A DNA stretch of 21,732 bases, taken from positions 1-21,732 of the forward strand of contig DASXCK010000396.1 of NCBI GenBank assembly GCA_036491235.1, given 5' to 3'. Shown here one piece after another: positions 6,883 through 13,355 of this stretch. The notes beneath the pieces were generated by a model. That model saw only the letters and a list, made by a program, of their open reading frames with translations, had not been told where the DNA came from and made no database searches. The position numbers and the translations under genes were made by a program. Source of the DNA: JAVDCA01 sp036491235. Lineage in GTDB: Bacteria; Pseudomonadota; Alphaproteobacteria; Rhizobiales; Xanthobacteraceae. The first letter of the stretch is position 1; each line of letters starts with the position of its first letter.

Positions 6883-7269
6883 TCACTTCGCGGCCGCGAT
6901 GATCTCGACCTCGACCAGCACCTCGGGCTTGATGAGCTGGGTGACGACCTGCAGCATGAAGGCCGGGCGCACGTCGCCGAGGACCTCGCCGCGGATTCTT
7001 GCATAGGCCGGAATGTCGCGCGCATCGGTGAGCGAGGTCGTGACCTTCACGAGATCGGCGGTCGTCATGCCGGCCGTCGCGAGCGCCGCCAGGATGTATT
7101 TCCAGGCGAGCCGGGTCTGCGCCTCGATGCCCGCCGGAATGCTGCCGTCCTCGGCAACGCCCGGCGTGCCCGAGGTGTGCAGCCAGCGCAACCCGGACGC
7201 CGTCTCGATCGCGTCGCTGTAGCGGCCGATGTGCTTTGCGGCGCCGACGTCGCGGATGGTGTGGTTCAT
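6883..7269 (-). CDS. RidA family protein (reactive enamine/imine deaminase family)
   Basis: A 128-aa protein of typical RidA length. It shows SGTPGVAEDGSIPAGIEAQTRLAWKYILAALATAGM, the VKVTTSLTDARDIPAYARIRGEVLG segment, and RPAFMLQVVTQLIKPEVLVEVEIIAA at the end. R101 in the RPAF motif corresponds to the arginine that RidA uses to bind the substrate carboxylate, and the terminal VEVEIIA strand is also canonical. RidA hydrolyses 2-aminoacrylate and related enamines or imines to keto acids and ammonia; subgroup members can act on other imines. The ATG at 7269 has an AAGGA site. The gene is divergent from the XRE-cupin regulator across a 170-bp region and is a likely target of it. Confidence 0.9.
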   Translation of the reverse strand: MNHTIRDVGAAKHIGRYSDAIETASGLRWLHTSGTPGVAEDGSIPAGIEAQTRLAWKYILAALATAGMTTADLVKVTTSLTDARDIPAYARIRGEVLGDVRPAFMLQVVTQLIKPEVLVEVEIIAAAK

Positions 7270-7402
7270 GGCGGGGTTCCTTTCAGCGGGCCGGGCCCCT
7301 GTTCGACGATCGAGGGCTGTCGCGCGCGACGATAGAGGAGGGCGGCCGCTTTTGCTTCGACCGTGACCGTGGGGTGGCGGGACGCCCGGCGCGCCATGAC
7401 GA

Positions 7403-7432
7403 TTGACAGTCGTCCCATATATGGGAAATGAT
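7403..7432 (+). promoter_or_regulatory. Putative promoter of the XRE-cupin regulator
   Basis: A perfect TTGACA at 7403-7408 is followed after 18 bp by AATGAT at 7427-7432 (four of six matches to TATAAT). The spacer holds the operator palindrome. Transcription would start near 7439, next to the ATG at 7440, suggesting a leaderless or nearly leaderless message. Confidence 0.45.
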
Positions 7433-7435
7433 CCC
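7413..7435. promoter_or_regulatory. Palindromic operator, probably for autoregulation
   Basis: TCCCATATATGGGA at 7413-7426 is a perfect 14-bp palindrome. A further TCCC at 7432-7435 makes a second inverted pair with GGGA (GGGA-aatga-TCCC). The site lies inside the putative promoter spacer, where bound repressor would block RNA polymerase. It is in the gap between the RidA gene and the regulator, so either or both could be controlled. Confidence 0.55.
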
Positions 7436-7439
7436 GAAT

Positions 7440-8000
7440 ATGGATGGCGTCACCCCGGGGGCGGACGATCGGCTGGCGGAGCGGCTCAAAACGCTCCGCG
7501 CCGAGAAGGGCCTGTCGCTGCAGGAGCTCGCCGTGCGCAGCGGGGTGAGCCGGGCGACGCTGTCGCGCATCGAGAACGGCGAGGTGAGCCCCACGGCGGA
7601 AACGCTGGGCGCGCTCGCGGCGGTCTATGCGATGACGATCTCGCGGCTGCTGGCGCCGGCCGAGCGGCCGTTCGCGGCCTTGATCGCGCGCGAGCAGCAG
7701 AGCGTGTGGCACGATCCGCGCCATGGATTCACCCGCCACGTCGTCTCGCCGCCGAGCGGGGCGCTCTCGGTCGAGGTCGTCCGCGGCGAGATCGCCGCGC
7801 ATCAGAAGATTGCCTACGAGAAGCCGCCGGTCGCCGGCCTGGAGCATCACCTGATCATGTTGAGCGGCGCGTTGACGGTAACGGTCGAGGGCGTGGCGCA
7901 CGCGCTCAAGCCGGGCGATTGCTTGCGCTATCGGCTGTTCGGCTCCTCGCGTTTCGAGACGGGCCGGTCGGCGGCGTCCTATCTCATCGTGCTGGCTTGA
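7440..8000 (+). CDS. XRE-family transcriptional regulator with C-terminal cupin domain
   Basis: A 186-aa protein. Residues about 10-65 form a classic XRE helix-turn-helix (RLAERLKTLRAEKGLSLQELA, then SGVSRATLSRIENGEVSPTAETLGALAAVY). Residues about 105-180 form a small cupin barrel (GLEHHLIMLSGALTVTVEGVAHALKPGDCLRYRL). Such regulators sense a small molecule in the cupin and control adjacent catabolic genes. An in-frame ATG at 7428 would add four residues, but it lies inside the predicted -10 element, so 7440 is preferred; neither start has a good ribosome site. It is divergent from RidA/DUF1185 and 26 bp upstream of the acetyltransferase. The palindrome at 7413 is its likely binding site. Confidence 0.88.
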   Translation: MDGVTPGADDRLAERLKTLRAEKGLSLQELAVRSGVSRATLSRIENGEVSPTAETLGALAAVYAMTISRLLAPAERPFAALIAREQQSVWHDPRHGFTRHVVSPPSGALSVEVVRGEIAAHQKIAYEKPPVAGLEHHLIMLSGALTVTVEGVAHALKPGDCLRYRLFGSSRFETGRSAASYLIVLA

Positions 8001-8026
8001 GTGGGGATCACGCGCGGGGGGCGCCA

Positions 8027-8554
8027 ATGGAACGCATCAGGATCCAGGTTGTCGCGCGCGAGGACTTCGCGGCGGTCGAGGCGAGCCTCGCCGAGATCGT
8101 CGCGGACGGCGTCAACGGCGGCGCGGCCATCAGCTTCATGCAGCCGTATTCGCGCGACGACGGCCTGCGCTTCTGGCGCGACGAGGTCTTTCCCGACGTC
8201 GCGAGCGGCAGGCGGGTGCTGTTCGTCGCATATCTCGACGACGCGCTCGTCGGGACCGTGCAGATGGACGTTACGTTGCGGCCCAACCAGCCGCATCGCG
8301 GCGAGGTCGCAAAAATGGTCGTGCATTCGCGGGCGCGCCGCCAGGGCGTGGGGCGGCGGCTGATGCTGGCGCTCGAGGCGCACGCGCGCGCGATCGGCAA
8401 GACGCTGATCACGCTCGATACGCGCACCGGCGACAAGGCCGAGCAGCTTTATGGCTCGCTCGGCTTTCGCACCGCGGGGGTCATTCCGAACTACGCCTAC
8501 GATCCCGACGGGCGCGCGCGGCACGGCACGACGTACATGTACAAGGAGATCTGA
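8027..8554 (+). CDS. GNAT family N-acetyltransferase
   Basis: A 175-aa protein with a GNAT fold. The acetyl-CoA pyrophosphate loop is at VVHSRARRQGVGRRLMLALEAHAR (R-x-x-G-x-G/A type), followed by LITLDTRTGDKAEQLYGSLGFRTAG, the usual motif B with its tyrosine. It transfers an acetyl group from acetyl-CoA to an amine; the acceptor is unknown. The ATG at 8027 is preceded by a G-rich stretch (GGGGGGC). It lies 26 bp after the XRE-cupin regulator on the same strand, and I recall this regulator-acetyltransferase pair from other rhizobia, so co-expression is likely. A repeat lies just beyond its stop. Confidence 0.9.
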   Translation: MERIRIQVVAREDFAAVEASLAEIVADGVNGGAAISFMQPYSRDDGLRFWRDEVFPDVASGRRVLFVAYLDDALVGTVQMDVTLRPNQPHRGEVAKMVVHSRARRQGVGRRLMLALEAHARAIGKTLITLDTRTGDKAEQLYGSLGFRTAGVIPNYAYDPDGRARHGTTYMYKEI

Positions 8555-8564
8555 CGGAAAGGCA

Positions 8565-8665
8565 CGTCATTGCGAGGCGCGCGTAACGCGGCGAAGCAAT
8601 CTCGGTCCGCGAACGCATGCCTTGCGGATCGAGGTGGCTTCGTCGCTTTGCTCCTCGCGATGACG
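8565..8665. repeat. About 100-bp cruciform-like intergenic repeat
   Basis: The ends CGTCATTGCGAG (8565-8576) and CTCGCGATGACG (8654-8665) are inverted with one mismatch. Inner segments are also paired: GCGGCGAAGCAATCTCG against CGAGGTGGCTTCGTCGC, and the centre is near-palindromic around GCATGC. CGTCATTGCGAG...GAAGCAATC is a common bacterial intergenic repeat motif I recognise. The stretch from here to 8841 has no gene. It holds only this repeat and a possible promoter. Confidence 0.7.
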
Positions 8666-8738
8666 GAGTGGATTTCTTCGCGCTGCAGCACGGGCCTCAG
8701 CTACGCCGAAAGCGCATGTGATCTTCGCTTCATCGCCG

Positions 8739-8768
8739 TTGACACCTGCGGCGATTTGTCCGGAAACT
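8739..8768 (+). promoter_or_regulatory. Possible sigma-70 promoter for the symporter gene
   Basis: TTGACA at 8739-8744 matches the -35 consensus. After 18 bp there is GAAACT at 8763-8768, only three of six matches to the -10. It is about 75 bp ahead of the GTG start. The assignment is weak. Confidence 0.28.
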
Positions 8769-8841
8769 CTCTCATCAAGCCGTGACGGGTATCCATCGTG
8801 CGGCGGATGCCCCGTGCTGTCACGGCGACAGGGAGGGCGTC

Positions 8842-10116
8842 GTGAACAAGAATTTTATGTACGTCATGGCCGGGCTGGTGCTCGGCATCGTGCTCGGGGT
8901 CGCGAGCTTCTACTCGTTTCCCGACCGCGCGACCGCGTTCGAGGTCGCCAAGTACATGTCGCTGGTCAGCGCGATCTTCCTCAAGCTGATCAAGATGATC
9001 ATCGGCCCGCTGGTGTTCTCGACGCTGGTGGTCGGCATCGGCCACATGGGCGACGCCGCGACCGTCGGACGGGTCGGCGCCAAGACCATGGCGTGGTTCA
9101 TCTGCGCTTCGATCGTCTCGCTGCTGCTCGGCCTCCTGATGGTCAACATCCTGCAGCCGGGCGTCGGCATCACGATCGCGGACCAGGCGCAGACGACGGC
9201 CAACCTCTCGACCGCCGCGTTCAGCGTCGAGAACTTCGTCGACCACATCGTGCCGACCTCGATCTTCAAGGCGCTTGCCGACGGCGAGATCCTGCAGATC
9301 GTGGTGTTCTCGATCTTCGCGGGCGTCGCGCTGGTCGCGCTCGGCGAGCGCGGCCGTCCGCTGCTCGAGATCGCCGACAACATCGCGCACGTGATGCTCA
9401 ACATCACCGGCTATGTGATGAAGCTCGCGCCGATCGCGGTGTGCGCCTCGGTCGCTTCCGTCATCACCAAGTCGGGCCCGGGCATCCTGCTCAACTTCGC
9501 CAAATTCCTCGGCGGCTTCTATCTCACGCTGGCGGTGTTGTGGGCGATCCTGATCGGGGTCGGCTTCCTCACCATCGGCGGACGCATGCCGGAGCTGATC
9601 CGGCGCATGTACGAGCCGTTCCTGCTGGCCTTCTCGACCGCGAGCTCGGAGGCGACCTATCCGAAAATCCTCGAGCAGCTGGAGAAATTCGGGGTGTCGA
9701 AGAAGATCGCGAGCTTCGTGCTGCCGCTCGGCTACTCGTTCAACCTCGACGGCACCATGGCGTACTGCACCTTCGCGAGCATCTTCATCGCGCAGGCCTA
9801 CGGCATCAACATGCCGTGGTCGACGCAGCTCGCGATGGCGGCGGTGCTGATGCTCACCTCGAAGGGCGTCGCCGGCGTGCCGCGCGCCTCGCTCGTGGTG
9901 ATCCTGGCCACGCTCAAGCAGTTCGGCATTCCGGAGGCGGGGCTGCTGCTCATCCTCGGCATCGACCAGTTCCTCGACATGGGCCGCAGCGCCACGAACG
10001 TGATCGGCAACTCGCTCGCCGCCTCGGCGGTGGCGAAGTTCGAGAACGAGTTCGGCCCCGCGACGGACGCGGCGCCGCCCGCGCCCGAGGTCGTCGCGAA
10101 GCCCGCGATGGCCTGA
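8842..10116 (+). CDS. Dicarboxylate / acidic amino acid:cation symporter (DAACS family)
   Basis: A 424-aa inner-membrane carrier of standard length. The GTG at 8842 is chosen because GGGAGGG precedes it and the family begins just before the first helix; the frame stays open back to 8782. Family motifs are present: SSEATYP (268-274, hairpin 1), NLDGT (301-305, TM7), SKGVAGVPRAS (hairpin 2) and DQFLDMGRSATNVIGN (375-390, TM8). R382 aligns with the arginine that binds the side-chain carboxylate of aspartate/glutamate. N390 stands where sodium-coupled archaeal GltPh has Asp405; DctA-type carriers also have Asn there as I recall, which hints at proton coupling. Import of glutamate, aspartate or C4-dicarboxylates is likely. 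An amino acid binding protein gene follows after 67 bp. Confidence 0.9.
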   Translation: MNKNFMYVMAGLVLGIVLGVASFYSFPDRATAFEVAKYMSLVSAIFLKLIKMIIGPLVFSTLVVGIGHMGDAATVGRVGAKTMAWFICASIVSLLLGLLMVNILQPGVGITIADQAQTTANLSTAAFSVENFVDHIVPTSIFKALADGEILQIVVFSIFAGVALVALGERGRPLLEIADNIAHVMLNITGYVMKLAPIAVCASVASVITKSGPGILLNFAKFLGGFYLTLAVLWAILIGVGFLTIGGRMPELIRRMYEPFLLAFSTASSEATYPKILEQLEKFGVSKKIASFVLPLGYSFNLDGTMAYCTFASIFIAQAYGINMPWSTQLAMAAVLMLTSKGVAGVPRASLVVILATLKQFGIPEAGLLLILGIDQFLDMGRSATNVIGNSLAASAVAKFENEFGPATDAAPPAPEVVAKPAMA

Positions 10117-10132
10117 CCACCCGTGGAAGCGA

Positions 10133-10156
10133 CCGGACGCGCCCGCGCGCGTCCGG
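10133..10156 (+). other. Intercistronic RNA hairpin between symporter and binding protein
   Basis: A perfect 10-bp stem, CCGGACGCGC paired with GCGCGTCCGG, encloses a 4-base loop (CCGC). There is no T tract after it, so it is more likely an mRNA-stabilising or processing hairpin than a terminator. It would set different levels for the two genes, as known for other transporter operons. Confidence 0.5.
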
Positions 10157-10183
10157 CACCCACATGCACCCGGGGAGGATCGC

Positions 10184-11146
10184 ATGAACAGGACCATCGC
10201 GTTCACGGTCGCGGCCGTCGTCGGCCTGCATTGGCTCGCGGCATCGCGTGCCGGCGCCGAAGATCTCAACGGCGGCGCCGATCTCAAGGCGCCGCCGCCC
10301 GCCACCGAAGCGAACACGCCGGAGACGCTCACCGGCACGCTCAAGAAGGTGCACGACACCGGCGCGGTGACGATCGGCTACCGCGAGGCGTCGTTTCCGT
10401 TCTCGTTCGTGCGGCCCGGCGCGAAAGAACCGCTCGGCTACTCGATCGACCTCTGCGGCGGCGTGGTCGAGGAGATTATCCGTGAACTCAACGGCAAACC
10501 GACCCGCATCGCCTACCTGCCGGTGACGTCGGACACGCGCATCGATGCGGTCAAGTCCGGCCAGGCCGACCTCGAATGCGGCTCGACCACCAGCAACACC
10601 GATCGGCAGAAGAGCGTCGCGTTCTCGCCGATCATCTATGTCGCGGGCACCAAGATCATGGTCAAGCGCGGCTCCGGCATCGGCTCCTACCGCGACCTGC
10701 GCGGCAAGACGCTGGTGGTGACGTCGGGGACGACCAACGAGGCCGCGATGCGGCAGCTCAACGACAAGTACAAGCTCGGCATCACGATCGTGGCGGCGCG
10801 CGACCACGACGAGAGCTACGCGATGCTCGCCGGCGGCAAGGCGGACGCGTTCGCGACCGACGATGTGCTGCTCTACGGCTTCATCGCGGCGAAGAAGGCG
10901 GAGGCGACCATGCAGGTCGTGGGCGATTTCATCACCTACGAGCCCTATGGCCTCATGTTCCGCCGCGACGATCCGCAGATGGCGGCAGCGGTGACGCGGG
11001 CGCTCACGCTGATGGCGCGCCAGCACGCGCTCGCCGATATTTATACGCGCTGGTTCCTGCAGCGCGCGCCGACCGGCGAGCTGCTCAATCTGCCGATGAG
11101 CGTGCAGCTCGTCGAGGTTTTTCGCGGCATGGGCGAGGAGGATTGA
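10184..11146 (+). CDS. Amino acid ABC-type substrate-binding protein (glutamate/aspartate-like)
   Basis: A 320-aa exported protein. The ATG at 10184 has a GGGGAGGA site. The signal peptide spans about residues 1-25 (AVVGLHWLAASRAGAED). The mature part is a type-II periplasmic binding protein of the family-3 amino acid class: GAVTIGYREASFPFSF, PLGYSIDLCGGVVEEI, LPVTSDTRIDAVKSGQADLECGSTTSNTDR, and DLRGKTLVVTSGTTNEAAMRQLN. ECGSTTSNTDR with the downstream arginine resembles the acidic amino acid binders of the GltI/AatJ type. No ABC permease or ATPase gene follows; instead a symporter gene precedes it. It could serve a distant ABC transporter, a chemoreceptor, or possibly the symporter. It ends near a hairpin repeat and converges with the tyrosinase operon. 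Confidence 0.88.
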   Translation: MNRTIAFTVAAVVGLHWLAASRAGAEDLNGGADLKAPPPATEANTPETLTGTLKKVHDTGAVTIGYREASFPFSFVRPGAKEPLGYSIDLCGGVVEEIIRELNGKPTRIAYLPVTSDTRIDAVKSGQADLECGSTTSNTDRQKSVAFSPIIYVAGTKIMVKRGSGIGSYRDLRGKTLVVTSGTTNEAAMRQLNDKYKLGITIVAARDHDESYAMLAGGKADAFATDDVLLYGFIAAKKAEATMQVVGDFITYEPYGLMFRRDDPQMAAAVTRALTLMARQHALADIYTRWFLQRAPTGELLNLPMSVQLVEVFRGMGEED

Positions 11147-11155
11147 ACCTCACGT

Positions 11156-11241
11156 CGTCATCCCCGGACTTGTCCGGGCCATCCACGTCTTCCTTTGGTG
11201 CCGCAAAGACGTGGATGGCCGGGACAAGCCCGGCCATGACG
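11156..11241. repeat. Modular hairpin repeat, copy 2 (no 40-bp module)
   Basis: A perfect 15-bp stem, GGCCATCCACGTCTT (11177-11191) with its complement at 11206-11220, has a 14-base loop. Outside it the two arms (CCGGACTTGTCCGGG and GGCCGGGACAAGCCCGGCC) also pair with each other and can fold on themselves. It sits between the convergent ends of the binding protein (11146) and the small exported protein (11249), so it probably also serves as a bidirectional terminator. Confidence 0.75.
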
Positions 11242-11248
11242 GCATTTA

Positions 11249-11641
11249 TTATCTGGCCTCTCCGACGCCCAACTTCACGCCACGCACCTCCTGCGCAGTC
11301 GGCGCGCGCGGGCCGCCGGGCTGGGTGATGGTCAGCCGGATGGCCAAGCGGCCGTCATGGATCGCGCTCGCGGGCACTGGCAGCGTGTAGGTGCCGGCGC
11401 GCTGGCCGGGACGCGCGCCGAACGGCGAGAGGGTGCCGAGCGGCTGGCCAGCCGCTGTCGTGATATCGACCACGTGGCCCTTGGCTAGCGTCCCGAGCTG
11501 CACCTCGATGAAGGCGGTCTCTCCGGCACCGAGTGGATGGGGCAACGACAGCGTCAACGCCTGCGCCGGCGTCGCGTTCTGCGCCGCCACGTCCGCGGCC
11601 GGCAGCGCGAGCAGCATCAGCGCGGCCGCCGCGCGACGCAT
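11249..11641 (-). CDS. Small exported protein of unknown function, last gene of the tyrosinase operon
   Basis: A 130-aa protein. Residues 1-20 (MRRAAAALMLLALPAADVAA, cleavage before QNA) are a Sec signal peptide. The mature 110 residues alternate hydrophobic and polar positions in short strands (LTLSLPHPLGAGETAFIEVQ, HVVDITTAAGQPLGTLSPFG, AGTYTLPVPASAIHDGRLAIRLTI), which suggests an immunoglobulin-like beta sandwich. It has no cysteines, and histidine is sparse. I do not recognise a family. Its ATG is 5 bp after the tyrosinase stop, so translation is probably coupled to it, making it a candidate periplasmic partner of that enzyme. Nothing in the sequence proves an interaction. Confidence 0.72.
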   Translation of the reverse strand: MRRAAAALMLLALPAADVAAQNATPAQALTLSLPHPLGAGETAFIEVQLGTLAKGHVVDITTAAGQPLGTLSPFGARPGQRAGTYTLPVPASAIHDGRLAIRLTITQPGGPRAPTAQEVRGVKLGVGEAR

Positions 11642-11646
11642 CGTGG

Positions 11647-13278
11647 CTACAAAGTTCCGACCGACACCGCACGAAGCGTCGGCGCCGGGCCGCGGCGGCC
11701 GCGCGAGGGGGCGACGCGGATGTCGAGTGTCGCGTTGGCGGCGGCGCCGAGCTTGGTGAAGGCCGGCAGCGCCTTCGGCAGCGGGACCGCGAAGGTCGTA
11801 TCCCGGCTCATGTTCATGCCCGGCATCGTCGGGCCGAAGAACGCGACCGTGCCCGCATAATAGGGCGTGTCCGGCCCCGCGCTGGTGACGCCGGGCGGCG
11901 CATTGACCAGGACGTCGAACTCGCGCGCCGTTGCGAGGCCGCTCGGGCGCGGCAGCGTCACCTGCGCGATCAGCGGCCGCGGCGCCGTGGCGGCGAGGTG
12001 GCTCTCGATGGCGGCGCGCGGGACCGTGACGGTGCCGCTATTGTTGTTGATTGCGGCCGTGAGGGCCGCCGGCCGGTTGACGGCAACCGGCGCGCTCGGC
12101 TGCCGCACGACGTCCTCGCCGAATCCCGGCTCGTAGTCGTAGTCAAACACGTCGGTGCCGAGGTAGTCGCCCGCCTTGCTGTCCGGGCCGATCGGCTTGC
12201 CGGCGCCGTCGACGTAGAACAAGAACGGCTCCTCCGAGAAGGTCTTGAGGTCGTCGCCCGCCGGCAGATAGGGCAGCTTCCGCGCCTGCTGCTTGCGCGT
12301 CCACACGTCCCACAGCCGATCCATGTTGGAATGGTGCAGGAAGAAGATCGGGTCGACCGGCGAGAGGAAGTTGGTCATGTTGCCGTAGGGACCGGGATCG
12401 AGCGGCCCGACGCCGCCGATATAGTTGTGCACGTTGTTGTGCGGCATGCCCTCGAGCACCGAGAAGCTGCCGGGGGCTGCGTTGTGCGACGCCGCTTTCG
12501 AGCTGGTGAAGCTCAGGTACGCGGTCGGGTTGTTGAAATCGGTCGCCTGCAGGCCGCCGTTGATCACGAAGGGCGAGCAGTCGTAGGCGGTCTGGGTATC
12601 GAGCGCCGCGTTGTCACGCGAGAGATAGCGCGCGCCGCAGGTGATCGCGAAAGCCTCGTTGCCGGAAATGCCGGCCTGCACGTTCGGGTCGGGATCGTAG
12701 CCGGTCACGTCGTTCCAAACCTTGTCGAACTCGGTATAGCCGCGCGCGTTGAGCTGAGCGACCTGGGCGGGCGTGAGGGTGTTCCAGTAATTCGTCAGCG
12801 GCGTTTTGAGGAAGGACGTGAACTTGGCGAGGTTGCCGGTGAAGGGCTCGTACGCCTTGTCGGTCGGCGCCAGCACACCCTCGAACATCTGCTCGGGGAT
12901 GCGCGGCAGCTGTGTCCAGTCCCAGTAGGGCAGCGCGAAGGTCTCGTCGCCGCTCAACGCCCGGATGGTGCGCTCGAAGAAGCCGAGATAGCCGCGGTGC
13001 CAGACGTAGAACCACCAGTTGCCGTGCGGGCAGTCCATCAAATGGATGAAGGCATTGCGAAACCAGTTCTGCGGATGGTCGGCCGGCAGCTTGAGCATCG
13101 CCTCGATGCCTTTGGCGTAGCTCGCGAGCGCCTTCTGCCCCGCCGGGCTGGTGACGTTGTGGCGGGTGTATTTCGCGGCCGCGCCCGCCCGCGCGGGCGG
13201 CCAGGCCGCAGCACCTGCCGCCGCCGCAGCGGTGACGAGGAAGTGGCGGCGGGTGTGACGAAAACCGATCGAGCGCAT
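11647..13278 (-). CDS. Exported tyrosinase family copper protein
   Basis: A 543-aa protein. The frame is open far upstream, but the ATG at 13278 begins a Tat-type signal (RRHFLVTAAAAAGAAAWPPARAGA). Copper site A: H79, H85 and H94 in HLMDCPHGNWWFYVWHRGYL. C83, two residues before H85, matches the Cys-x-His arrangement that forms a thioether in some tyrosinases. Copper site B: H280, H284 and the HH pair at 315-316 (MPHNNVHNYIGG, then DPIFFLHHSNMDRLW). Asn281 after the first site-B histidine is often linked to monophenolase activity. After the core come a segment with FLFYVDGAGKPIG and a C-terminal barrel with REFDVLVNAP and AGTVAFFGP, resembling the DWL and KFDV domains of plant polyphenol oxidases. 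It probably oxidises phenols to quinones in the periplasm. It lies mid-operon, upstream of the small exported protein. Confidence 0.9.
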   Translation of the reverse strand: MRSIGFRHTRRHFLVTAAAAAGAAAWPPARAGAAAKYTRHNVTSPAGQKALASYAKGIEAMLKLPADHPQNWFRNAFIHLMDCPHGNWWFYVWHRGYLGFFERTIRALSGDETFALPYWDWTQLPRIPEQMFEGVLAPTDKAYEPFTGNLAKFTSFLKTPLTNYWNTLTPAQVAQLNARGYTEFDKVWNDVTGYDPDPNVQAGISGNEAFAITCGARYLSRDNAALDTQTAYDCSPFVINGGLQATDFNNPTAYLSFTSSKAASHNAAPGSFSVLEGMPHNNVHNYIGGVGPLDPGPYGNMTNFLSPVDPIFFLHHSNMDRLWDVWTRKQQARKLPYLPAGDDLKTFSEEPFLFYVDGAGKPIGPDSKAGDYLGTDVFDYDYEPGFGEDVVRQPSAPVAVNRPAALTAAINNNSGTVTVPRAAIESHLAATAPRPLIAQVTLPRPSGLATAREFDVLVNAPPGVTSAGPDTPYYAGTVAFFGPTMPGMNMSRDTTFAVPLPKALPAFTKLGAAANATLDIRVAPSRGRRGPAPTLRAVSVGTL

Positions 13279-13305
13279 GATGGCAGCCCCCCAATGTGGC
13301 GCAAC

Positions 13306-13334
13306 ACTATGACGCGCGCGCCTTGCGACCGCAA
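13306..13334 (-). promoter_or_regulatory. Possible internal promoter for the tyrosinase gene
   Basis: On the minus strand, TTGCGG (13334-13329) is separated by 17 bp from CATAGT (13311-13306), four of six matches to the -10. It lies about 28 bp before the tyrosinase ATG, in the 77-bp gap after the methyltransferase-like gene. A weak match, supported mainly by spacing. Confidence 0.3.
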
Positions 13335-13355
13335 CCTGCGGACGCTGCGCGTTGC

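Noticed and set aside
8701..10359. A 552-codon open frame on the minus strand opposite the symporter gene
   Set aside because: The opposite strand encodes a carrier with all family motifs. The shadow is rich in His, Arg, Asp and Glu and has no recognisable domain.
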